64,000 nucleotides of DNA from Diploptera punctata (lineage: Eukaryota > Arthropoda > Insecta > Blattodea > Blaberidae): positions 1,488,001 through 1,552,000 of the forward strand of contig JASPKZ010007432.1 in assembly GCA_030220185.1 (NCBI GenBank), in the 5' to 3' direction. Numbering within the stretch: position 1 is the stretch's first letter; the number at the start of each line of letters is the position of its first letter. Shown here one piece after another: positions 11,501-23,500 of this stretch. The position numbers and the translations under genes were made by a program. The notes beneath the pieces were generated by a model that searched no databases, was not told the DNA's origin, and was given only the letters and a program-made list of their open reading frames with translations.

Positions 11501-14500
11501 AGGTGGGAATTTCAGAGTCTTCTGCACATAGAGCAACTAAATTATTAAAACTAAAACCTTGTAAGTATATACATGTCCATTGTTTAAAACAAGGTGACCC
11601 AGTATCACAAATGCATTATTATGAATGGTTTCTTTCATCAGTGAATGATGGTTTAATTGATCCACAGTTTCTGTTCTTTTCCGACGAGGCGCAGTTCCAC
11701 CAAAATGGTTGACATTTCCAGCATGTTCTATAAGGTAAGATTTTTATACATGCTTTACGCGTGGAGTTTATGTAGGAGCAAAGCCAGCTGTGGCACACCC
11801 AACCGCACACAGGTAAAACGCTGTGTATTAAATTAATGTTGGGAAGTAAACATTATGAGGTATAATCATTAAAATTCATCAGAGAACATTTTGTTTAAAC
11901 AACTCACCTCATAGGATTCATGCTTCCATGATACCACAGTTTCAAACACAGTCGTGTTCATCCTCAGCCATAACTCCAACTGACAGCCAAAGAATTTCGT
12001 CAGTTGGAGTTATGGCTGAGGATGAACATGACAGTATTTGAAACCATGGTATCATGGAAGCATGAATCCTATGAGGTGAGTTGTTTAAACAAAATGTTCT
12101 CTGATGAATTTTAAAATGCTGTGTGCCTGTTAGGTTATAAATGAAGAACTCTGTATAAAGGTTGTTGTTTACTAATGCTCTGAATCTTGGACTTCATATA
12201 TTCTCCATCATGATGAGTCACAATATAAAAGGTAAAATTATATCACATGTACTTAAGATCTCAGTTGTCCTCATCATTTTAAAATACATCTTATTTAGTT
12301 TAAGAAGACTGCAATCTCAAGTTCATGTTTAACCCTTTAGGTGCTGTGAACCGATTAGATCGGCTCTGATGTTTCTGTCCATTACCTGCCAGACAATATA
12401 CTTAAACTACTTGCAAAGCCGATCACATCGGCAGATGTGATTTAAATCTCTGACACAAGAGATTTTACCAGTGGCATGCAGAGGGTTAATTATTTTTACT
12501 TTTTATTAAGCTAATCGGTGTTTTGTAATTAATTTTGAAAGCACTAATATGAAACTACTGAAGATAAAATCACAAAGTTTTAAAAATAGCATTTTCAAAT
12601 TATTATGAGTTAGGGATTTACACTCACCTAATTTTATTTTAAATATGAGGTAAAATCCTTAACTCATAATAATTAAAAGAAACCTCATAGTGTTACTTCC
12701 TTCAAATATTAAATAGCATTTTCAACTTTGAACACAATCTGTTTGCAAAATTTTAAATTAAATTTATCAAATACAATTTGATCACTATTGTTTTTATCAC
12801 AATTCTATTGCAATTAAAATTTGGAACATTTCTTGTATATTATATATCTCAAAATAATGTACTTTTCCCAATAAGATGGATAAAAATGAATCAGAACTTC
12901 AATGAGTAACGAATAAGGTGAATCTGGTACATCTTACTTTATAAACATTTGTGTTTCATTTGACATGTTTCAATATGCTGTCCATATAATCATCAGCTTG
13001 TCCAGACTGTTTTCTAGTGGATTTTTAATATTCTTCTCTTTCTTTGACTTTTTAATTTAGTTTTCAATTTTTTTTCTTGTTTTTCTTTTTAATTTTTCTC
13101 ACCATGGTTCAGTTCAATTTGGTCAAAAACTTCCTTTCCAATTTTTTTCAAATGATGTTCCCTAAATGTTTGGAAAGTTTAGTGTGCAAAAAATAAATTT
13201 CAACAGTCTGGACAAGCTAAACAATGATATGGACATCATATTGAAGCATGTTAAATGAAATACAAATATTCATGAGGTAAGATGTACCAGATCACCTTAT
13301 TTATTAAGAACAACCTCACAATTATATTATTTTTAGTCTGATCATCTTACCTCAATATTAATGTTGATTGTTCTTGGACATGTTTCAAAACAATTAAAAT
13401 ATATATGTAGTCAATATGCCCATTTCACCAATTAATGTTTTAAAATGGTCAACAAGTTTCTACAGCCAAGCTGTCATTCTCAAGACCAGATATTGACAGT
13501 CAATATCTGGTCTTGAGAATGACAGCTTGGCTGTAGAAACTTGTTGACCATTTTAAAACATTAATTGGTGAAATGGGCATATTGACTACATATATATTTT
13601 AATATTATATCACCAAGAAGATCACTTGTGTATTAAATTCAAAACAATTGTTTTATCATCAGCTTGTCCAGACTGGTTTGATTTATGTTGTATTATGTTG
13701 CACACCCTGGATGTATATAAAAGGATAGAAAAGTATAAAAAACAAAAAATGATAAACAGAAGTAATCTTGAAAAAGAAGAACCACCTATGAAAAAATATA
13801 GGAAATTCACATATCACCCTTGGGTATACAATAAATTCCAAAAGATATTTGAGAAGTTTAATATTAAACTAGCACCGAAAAATAACTACAGTTTAAATAA
13901 ACTAATAAAAACCAACAAAAATGAAAAAATAAAAAGTCAGGAATATATCAAATTGAATGCATGGTTGTGAAAAGATATATATAGGAAAAACAAAAAGAAA
14001 CATAAAAATTAGAACCAAAGAACACATAAGAAATATTAAAAATGGGGAAATAGAAAAATCTGCAGTTGCTGCTCATGTTTGGTCTGAAAAACATAATATA
14101 AATTCAGACACTAAATTATTAAAACAGTTAGAAAATACAAAAGAGCTGACTATTTGGGAAAAAAATCTATATTCAGAAGAACAAAAACAGAGTTATGAAT
14201 TTTGAAATACCGATGGAGCATGACCTTGTTTGGAGGTTCTTTGGCCTACCACAGGATGGAGCTGACATCGACATCCAGGGTGTGCAACATATTGCAACAT
14301 AAATCAAACCAGTCTGGACAAGCTGACGATAAAACATAATTGTTTTGAAACATGTCCAAGAACAAATCAACATTAATATTGAGGTAAGATGATCAGACTA
14401 AAAATAATATAATTAAAATAATCTCAAAATATCACTTCCTAAAATTAAATATCAACCTCATAATGTTACTTCCTATTGTAATTTATTAATATAAAAGAAA

Positions 14501-17500
14501 ATTTATAATTAATAATTATTTATTATTTGTGTTTTGTGTTGTCAGCAAATAGATGGATACACTAAGAAGATAGAAGATTATTATTTGTGTGTTGATTAAT
14601 AATGAAAACATCAAACTTTAGAAACAACAAAATAATAATAATAGTAATAAATAAACAAACAATGTAGGCTACCTGCTCAACAGTTGCAGCATTATCTTCA
14701 TAATGTCTTGTTACAGTCATAACTGGGAAACACTGACAATTTGATTCCAACCAAGATTTTGCAATAGTACTAACATTCACATAGCCAAAAAGAGTTCCAT
14801 CTGATTTTCCTTGTTCTGTAAGTGCATTCCAAATTGATTCTACAGTATATGTTTTTGTTTCACTGAAAAAAGAAAATTTATTACCTACATTGTCATTTTT
14901 GTTTTTCATGTCCACTATCAATGTTTTATTTACTTCGTTCAACTCTCCAACATGCTAGTTGATTGGTCTAAGGCATTATGCCTTGGCACCAAGCTATGGA
15001 CATGTGCCATTTTGAGTCCACATAGGGGAAGAAATTTTCTCATGAAATATCACAAGTGTGGGTCTAGTGTCCATCCTGTATCATGAAGTTCATGAGGAAT
15101 TTGGGAGCCACAATAAGTAGTAGCTCCAAGTTAAAAAAAAAAAAACCAACTATAAAGGTTGGGACTCATCATGCTGACTACATGTGATCCTCATACTGGA
15201 TGGATGATCGTCAACTCTATAAATGGCACATATATGAAACCAGCTACCAGATTGTAGACAAATGGCCTCTTAGGCCAATCACACCATGGAGTAACAATAA
15301 CTTTTTTCTATAATTCTATTTAATGATTGGTATGTTATACAACTCAAAAACAGACATTTCCCATATAGAGATGTATAATTTTTAGTTGATCAGAAAAAGA
15401 GATAAAGAGCTTAAAATTATATCTGCATTAGACTACACACACCAATAAACAGCAGATTGGTTACATCAAAAGCAGTTTTCAAGTATAACCCATATAGAAA
15501 AAGGTTATTGGATGGCCTAAAAAATATTAGTGTGAGAATTAGCAGTAGGCCTATACTGTAATAGTTCTTCAAAGGACTATAACCTTGAAGGATGATGAGT
15601 GATGATGATACAAGAAGAGGAAATTTTTAAGACAATAGGAAATATATTAAAAATATTATACACTCAGATCGGGGTTCGAACCCAGGACCTTTGGCTTTCT
15701 AGGCCAATGCTCTACTCCTGAGCTATCTGAGCACTCCAATCTAATGCAAATTTTTCTCTATATATTGTTAATTCCCGAGCGCCGAATGCTACGAGCCTTT
15801 CCTTGATCACGTAAATAAATAAGAAGCTCTCATTTGTGTGATTGAGCAAAGGCTCATAGCATTTGGTGCTTGGGAATTAACAACGAATAAGAGAAATATT
15901 TGCATCTAGATTGGAGTGCTCAGGAAGCTCAGGGATAGAGCATTGACCTAGAAAGTCAAAGGTCCTGGGTTCGAACCCCGATCTGAGCGTATAATTTTTC
16001 TTCTTCTTCTTCCTTCCAAGTATTAGGCTAAGGCCTGTTACGATCCTATAGAAAATTTTCCCTCCAGCGTTCCGGGAAATTCTCGTATAAGACTTGAAAT
16101 CATAATAATAGTCCCTTCAATTGTTTGCTGGCCAAAGGAAGGCAAGACCAGTGATGGGGCTGCCATCATATAGCCTCTGGTCAGGCTTTTCTGGAGAAGA
16201 AAAGAAAATAAAGGAAAGAAGAAATGGAAGACAGGAAAGAATCCCTAGCCCTCGGATGCCCTAATAGCATCTGGGTCGAAAAAAACAAGAGTTAACCAAG
16301 AGAGGTTAGATAGTAAAGTTAAAAGAGTGCAAAACACAAGTAAGTGGAAGAAATGTTTTGCTCAGCTTGGGCACCTTGTGGTCGCCATCCACATATCCCC
16401 TAGATGAGGACTCCTGAGGGAGCGTATAATTTTTCTCTTCAAATATAATTTGTCTTTCAGCGAGAAGTATTAAATTAATAATAAAAACATATTAAAAATA
16501 AATTTTAAAAAATATGTGTGTCATATTAGGTTTTATTTAAATTAATACTGCTAGTTATAATAATTATGATAATAACAATAATAATAATGGACTGTCTGAA
16601 TGAAATAGAAAAAAAAATATATATAAAATGTTATCCCATCATTGTTTATTACAGCAACAAATATTCAATATTTTAAAAAGAAAGATACACCATCATATTT
16701 TAAATATTAAATCTTATTTTTACTAGGCATATTAATTGTGATATTGCTTAATTTATTCTACTTTGTCTTCGTTGTTCACTTAACCATAAACATTTTTCTG
16801 TAGTGTACTGCACACACAGAAAATTCAAATATAAAGATATCTAATTCTTCATTATTAACTCTTTATGAGCAATGAATTTTATGGTTGTAAGAAGCAAGAT
16901 TTCTTTACAATATATATAACAAAGTAATGTGATTTTGTATAAATGACATGCAGAATAATGTTGAATTAAAGTTTTAAATGTTCAGGAAGATGACACATAT
17001 TTGAAGAGAGAATTATATGCTCAGACTGGAGTTTGAACCCAGACCTTTCACACTCTAGGCGAATGCTCTATCAAGTGAGCTATCTGAGAAACTCCTAAAG
17101 AAATCGCCTAGAGTGCTAACGGTCCTGGGTTCAAACCCCAGTCTGAGCATATAATTTTTCTCTTCAAATATAATTTATCCATCATTGAGATGTATGAAAT
17201 GAATAATAAAAACATCGAAAGCAGCTATACTGGCTATATAATGTAATGTAAAATTCCCAATTAAAGGTCTTCTTAATAAAGAAGCCACCATTTGCAAGAT
17301 AGAAGCAAAGGCTTCATAGCATTCAGTGCACGGGAATTAACAGCGTATATAAGAGAAAAATTTGCATTTAGATTGGAGTTTCTCAGATAGGTCACTTGGT
17401 AGAGCAATCACCTAGAGTGCGAAAGGTCCTGGGTTGAAACCCCAGTCTGAGGGTATAATTTTTCTCTTCAAATATAATTTATCCATCATTGAGATGTATG

Positions 17501-20500
17501 AAATGAATATTAAGAACATCAAAAGATGACACTTCCTGTTAACACCTGTCGTTCTCTAACATAAAATTTATACAGCATTTTTTTGGAATGGAACAATGGT
17601 ATAAAGAACATTCTTATTATAAATCCTCAATAATAATATATCATTTGTCACACAAAACACATGAAAACATTAATATGTATGAAATGTTTTCTGATATATT
17701 TGTTTTCATGCCTTTCTAGAGTATTCTGAAGTACTTTGTGTAAGAATGTTATTACATGATGCACATGAAATAAATTTCACTTTCCTTGAAAAAAAATGTT
17801 TCTATGGGACCATGGTTGGTATTGCAAATGGAGATGGTACTTGAAGGTCCTGGATCATCATTACTCACATTTACCCAGATTCCGTAGTAGATGGAACTGT
17901 GTCATCAGAGTCGCTGCATGAGTCATTGTTGCTCTCAGAATGGCAACTTTCAATAAAATCTTCTTCAGTCTCACTAAAAATGTGATCTAACACTAACACA
18001 TTTATTTCCTTGATGCCATTGCACCCTTACAATGATAAGAAATAGAAATGTAAAACTTGCATATAACATGCAAATGCAGCCATAATCACTAAACTCTTTC
18101 CACTGCACAAAAATGCAGTAATATCATGTGATAAGGGAATCCCCTCATAACAAGAAATCTCAGAATGTATAATCATGACATCTAGATTCTGTTTTGTGCA
18201 CTATATCTATAGAGAACAATAAGTGTTACATCAGTTTAATATATTAAATGTCGCTCTGCTAGAGAAATAATGAAATTGAATATATAGAGAGTCCCAAATT
18301 GATGTATACACTCTTTGAAATGTTATATCTCAGCAATGAAATGAGACAGAAATACAATTTTTTGTTGTGTTTGATTCACAGGGCACTGGAAAAGCATAGC
18401 AACATTTTCATTGATCTTCACATCTTTATAAACAACAATGGCGGTGAGATTATCATTCGATGAATGTAAATGGATACTGAAGTGTTATTGGAAAGTGGAG
18501 AATGTTGTTGAAGTGCAACGGCGTTGAATGGTTCAAATAGGGACTGTCATGGGTAAAACTTACCTGGAAATTCGTAAATTAATGAGTCATATTTTTACAT
18601 CTTACCTCATATCTTATGTTTCTTTACACACGGGAACTAGTTTTCAGGAGAAGGATCTCTCTCATTTTCAACTGTAAAGAACACGGTGTACGCCACAAAA
18701 CCACAAACACTGGAGGAACTGAGAGATCAGATTGAACATGCCATCAATAACATTCCAATAACAATAATCCAAAACGTGTGTCGCTCTGTTCAACATCATT
18801 GTTGGGAGTGTACTTGCAGCAGGAGGTGAGCATTTTGAACATGTACAGGCTTACGAAATAAAACACAAAAAAAATTTTATTTCTATCTCATTTCGTTGCT
18901 GAGAAATAACATTTCAAAGAGTGTATACATCAATTTGGGACACTCTGTATTAAATACAAAGATAAATTAAAATGTTTCATACCTCTCCTAATAATTAATC
19001 TTCTAAGTAGATTGCAGTTTCAAGACCATTGCAGTCCCATCCTCCGTACCATCTTGACGACTGATGTTATGTCGATTGGAAGAACCACTTCTTTTTCCCT
19101 CTGTCAGTGGACCGATAAACCTCCGGATCAGGTCAGAATCTATGGGAATTTCGAAGTTCATAAGATTTTTTCTTTGTTTTTCTGAATGTGATTTTTTTCC
19201 CAAACTGTGAGATCCTTTTGTTTACTACTTGTTTAATTAGACTAGCTTTTAGAATTTAATCTAATTAAACAAATAGATAAACAAAAGGAGCTCACGGTTT
19301 GGGAAAAAATTCATATTCAGAAAAACTTATGAACTTTGAAATTCCTGCAGATTCTGACCTGATCCGGAGGTTTATCGGTCCACCAACATAGGGAAGAAGA
19401 AGTGGTTCTTCCAATTGACATAACATCAATTGTCAAGATGGTACTGAGGATAGGACTGCAATAGTCTTGAAATCGCGATCTACTTAGAAGATTAATTATG
19501 AGGAGAGGTATGAAATATTTTAATTTAACTTAAATTAAACCTCATATAAGTTCAATATTAAATACTGCTTGCAAAGAGTTAAAATGATTTATACTTACTC
19601 TGGCATGATAACTTTTGCTAATCCATGTCTCATCGTATCTTCTGTCAATGAGGTATTCAACATTGAAAATAACCATTCACCTGAAAAGTATATCATTTTA
19701 ATGTGTACATACACAGCCTACCAGTGGCATATTTACATTTTATGGTCACCTATAAAGAAACACCCAAGGTCTTATCACTTTTTTAGATAACATAATTAAT
19801 TATGAATATACTTCATTATAGATTACCCATTAATGAAGATTAAAATTATGTGGAAGGTCAAAAATAGCCAATGTTTTTTTTTACTTTATAATTGATACAA
19901 TAAGATTATAAAAATATTAAAAAAAACTAAGATAAATTTGTGGAACTACCACTTTTTAGCTGCTAATGCTTGGTCCGAAAAACATCTAATTGAATCAAAA
20001 CCTAGTCTAATTAAACAAATAGATAAATAAAAGGAACTTATGGTTTGGGAAAAAATCCACATTCAGAAAAGCAAAAAAGAAAAACTTATCAACTTCGAAA
20101 TTCCCACAGATTCTGATCTGATTCGGAGGTTTATCGGTCCACCAACAGAGATAAGAAGAAGTGGTTCTTCTAATCGAAACATCAGTCGGCAAGAGTGAAC
20201 TGAGGATGGGGTTGCCAAGACCTTGATATCGCGATCTGTTTAGAAGATTGTTTATGAGGAGAGGTATGAAACATTTTAATTTATCTTAAATAAATTAATG
20301 TTTTATTAATATTTTATCTTAGGAAGTGATATTTTGAGGTTATTTTAATTAAATTATTTTCCAGCAGTTTATATATTTTCATTTTTATATACTTTCATCT
20401 AATTGTGAAATAGTTAATTAAATCCCACTTGAGCATTGATTTTCTTTAGATAAATCAAAAGCTCTAGTGAGATTACTGTAAATAAATAAACAGAAAGAAA

Positions 20501-23500
20501 TAATATTCTTATCAAGATTTACATGAGAAATATATCTATAAAGTAAAAAAAAAAGAAAAATCAAAACTTACTTCCAAACAATGAATAACTAAGACCATGC
20601 ATATATCTCAGATATCCCTTTTCAAATTGACGCAGTGAAAACATTTTATTATACAGTTCTGCATTCTGCATCTGCAAAATAAAAATAATTAAATAACTGT
20701 ACATTTAAAAAACAATGGTTTGAAAAAAAATATCATACCATTGTAATAACAAACATATTTTGCTACTTTTAACCTCTTATGTGTTATAAATGCAGGACTT
20801 GAAATAATTTTGAAATTAAAAATAATTAAACATTATAAATCGGAAAATTGACATATCACCTCATTTGTAGATTCTTGGGAACATGTTTCAGAAGTTTTTA
20901 TTATTGATTTCGTACATCTCAATGATGGATAAATCATATTTGAAGAGAAAAATTATACGCTCAGACCGGGACTTGAACCCGGGACCCTTGGTTCTCTAGA
21001 CCAAGTGCTCTACCAACTGAGCTACCTGAGCAAGTACTGATCTAAACGCAAATCTTTCTCTATATACATTGTAATTCCCATCCACCAAATGCTGTGAAGC
21101 CATGCTTCTATCTTGCAAATGGCAGCTCCTTTATTAAGAAGACATATTTGGGAATTATACATTACAGCCAGTACGGCTTTTTCCAATTTTTTATTATTGA
21201 TTTCGTACATCTCAATGATGGATAAATCATATTTGAAGAGAAAAATTATACGCTCAGACCGGGACTTGAACCCGGGACCCTTGGTTCTCTAGACCAAGTG
21301 CTCTACCAACTGAGCTACCTGAGCAAGTACCGATCTAAACGCAAATCTTTCTCTATATACATTGTAATTCCCATCCACCAAATGCTGTGAAGCCATGCTT
21401 CTATCTTGCAAATGGCGGCTCCTTTATTAAGAAGACATATTTGGGAATTATACATTACAGCCAGTACGGCTTTTTCCAAGTTTTTATTATTGATTTCGTA
21501 CATCTCAATGATGGATAAATCATATTTGAAGAGAAAAAATATACGCTCAGACCGGGACTTGAACCCGGGACCCTTGGTTCTCTAGACCAAGTGCTCTACC
21601 AACTGAGCTACCTGAGCAAGTACCGATCTAAATGCAAATCTTTCTCTATATACATTGTAATTCACATCCACCAAATGCTGTGAAGCCATGCTTCTATCTT
21701 GCAAATGGCGGCTCCTTTATTAAGAAGACATATTTGGGAATTATACATTACAGCCAGTACGGCTTTTCCCAAGTTTTTATTATTGATTTCATACATCTCA
21801 ATGATGGATAAATCATATTTGAAGAGAAAAATTATACGCTCAGACCGGGACTTGAACCCGGGACCCTTGGTTCTCTAGACCAAGTGCTCTACCAACTGAG
21901 CTACCTGAGCAAGTACCGATCTAAACGCAAATCTTTCTCTATATACATTGTAATTCCCATCCACCAAATGCTGTGAAGCCATGCTTCTATCTTGCAAATG
22001 GCGGCTCCTTTATTAAGAAGACATATTTGGGAATTATACATTACAGCCAGTACGGCTTTTTCCAAGTTTTTATTATTGAGCACTTGGTCTAGAGAACCAA
22101 GGGTCCCGGGTTCAAGTCCCGGTCTGAGCGTATAATTTTTCTCTTCAAATATGATTTATCCATCATTGAGATGTACGAAATCAATAATAAAAACTTGGAA
22201 AAAGCCGTACTGGCTGTAATGTATAATTCCCAAATATGTCTTCTTAATAAAGGAGCCGCCATTTGCAAGATAGAAGCATGGCTTCACAGCATTTGGTGGA
22301 TGGGAATTACAATGTATATAGAGAAAGATTTGCGTTTAGATCGGTACTTGCTCAGGTAGCTCAGTTGGTAGAGCACTTGGTCTAGAGAACCAAGGGTCCC
22401 GGGTTCAAGTCCCGGTCTGAGCGTATAATTTTTCTCTTCAAATATGTTTCAGAAGGTTTACCTTCAGTCTTCAGCTAGTATCTAACTGTTGAAATGATGA
22501 TTGGTGATCCTGTAGGTTGTTTCTTTTTCCCTACAACCTAGAAGGTTACCAACCACCAATGTAAACAGTCGATTTGAAGATAGAAAATAAGTCTTCTAAA
22601 ACATGTTCTCAAGAATATGTAAATTATGAGGTGAGGTGTCAATTTTCTAATATGTAACGTTTGTTAAAAACCTCGTAGTGTTACTTCTTAAAAATATTAA
22701 TTAAAAAATAATTACTGATTTTTCTCAGATAAATGAAGACATATATTTTGAAATCAAATAATTATTATATTCTCTCCTGTTACGTTATAAAAATTGCTGA
22801 CTTTTGTAAAGGTAAATTAATCCCACTAAAGGCCTTAGGAACAGTAGGAGGTTAAAGATTCCAGCTTTCTAGATAATCAGTATGAGATGTCAGCCAGGTT
22901 GTCAATCCTGTGGACGGCTACCTTTACCCCAGAAAAAATATGTAGTACTCATTTCTATTAGTGGATGAGTCAAACCCAGGACTATAGTGTCACTAGAAGT
23001 TCGAAACTAGTTTAAAAATCCTGACCCCCACTTGAACTTGAACCCCTAACCTTCCAGCTTGTAGTTTACTGTCTTAACCACTACACTATGGCATACCCCA
23101 CTGATATATTTTGAAACAAATGTTATTTTGATGTCGGAATAAAATGATATTCCTTTCAAATTTTAATTTATAATTCCCAACAGGGAGATTAGAAACATTG
23201 GATTTCAGGATATGGGTTCTGATTTATCCAAGAAAAATAAGTTTTTTTTTTAATTTCAAAATTGCTTTAAATCCTGCACTTTTTTTTTTACAGAGCATAA
23301 AAGATGAATGAAAGAATATAAAAGTAACATTTGTTATGGATGAATGACTTATCTATTACAATTTTATAAATAAAGCATAAAAATAATAATTACTTGAAAG
23401 ATCAAAGAAATAGAATCAATTACTTGCACCTCACCTCATTTTTTTACTCTCTCACTTTGGACACTCCCTTTATTCTCATTTAGTTTTTGACTGGAATGGG

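Larger units (their letters stand above)
11872..12118. mobile_element. Penelope-derived fold-back element inside the Tc1/mariner copy
   Basis: Arms of about 115 bp (AATTCATCAGAGAACATTTT ... and its inverse) are nearly perfect complements closing around AGCCAAAGAATTTCG. Both arms carry a hammerhead core (11939-11967 minus, 12016-12044 plus). Confidence 0.8.
11099..12153 (+). mobile_element. Tc1/mariner (IS630-like) transposon, decayed
   Basis: Terminal inverted repeats (CAGGGTTCTACATTTATAAC / GTTATAAATGAAGAACTCTG) lie inside TA dinucleotides at 11097 and 12154. Coding remnants on the plus strand: FPGEVPPSRFTIHEIVKKF (N-terminal helix-turn-helix) at 11230-11400, and SVNDGLIDPQFLFFSDEAQF (first part of the DDE domain) at 11620-11705. 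Frames are broken by stops and deletions. A ribozyme-bearing fold-back element is inserted in the 3' half. Confidence 0.75.
13330..14395 (+). mobile_element. Penelope-like element, family A, with inverted 5' terminal piece and nested palindrome
   Basis: 13330-13395 and 13638-13715 form an inverted terminal sequence split by a palindromic insertion. From 13716 the body resumes in the plus direction: RIEKYKKQKMINRSNLEKEE, PWVYNKFQKIFEKFNIKLAP, then (frameshifted) the GIY-YIG region with EKIYIGKTKRNIKIRTKEHI and EKSAVAAHVWSEKHN. A hammerhead core and GAGGTAAGATGATCAG end it. Highly similar to 1320-2030. Confidence 0.8.
20843..22660. mobile_element. Penelope-derived fold-back element split by SINE D array
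   Basis: The left arm (ATATCACCTCATTTGTAGATT, TGGGAACATGTTTCAGAAG) and right arm (ACATGTTCTCAAGAATATGT, ATGAGGTGAGGTGTCAATTT) are inverted. The SINE D array entered between them, duplicating ATGTTTCAGAAG. Confidence 0.7.

Noticed and set aside
13640..13680. Additional minus-strand hammerhead at the inverted Penelope end
   Set aside because: CTGATGA is present but the GAAAC side reads GAATTT, so the core is broken.
20959..22422. Genuine tRNA gene cluster
   Set aside because: Heads fold well, but they are embedded in identical 293-bp units with a common body, flanked by one insertion duplication, and the anticodon loop does not give a clear class; they are SINE heads.
20895..22443. CRISPR-like regular repeats
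   Set aside because: Units are identical throughout with no variable spacers; eukaryotic retroposon array.
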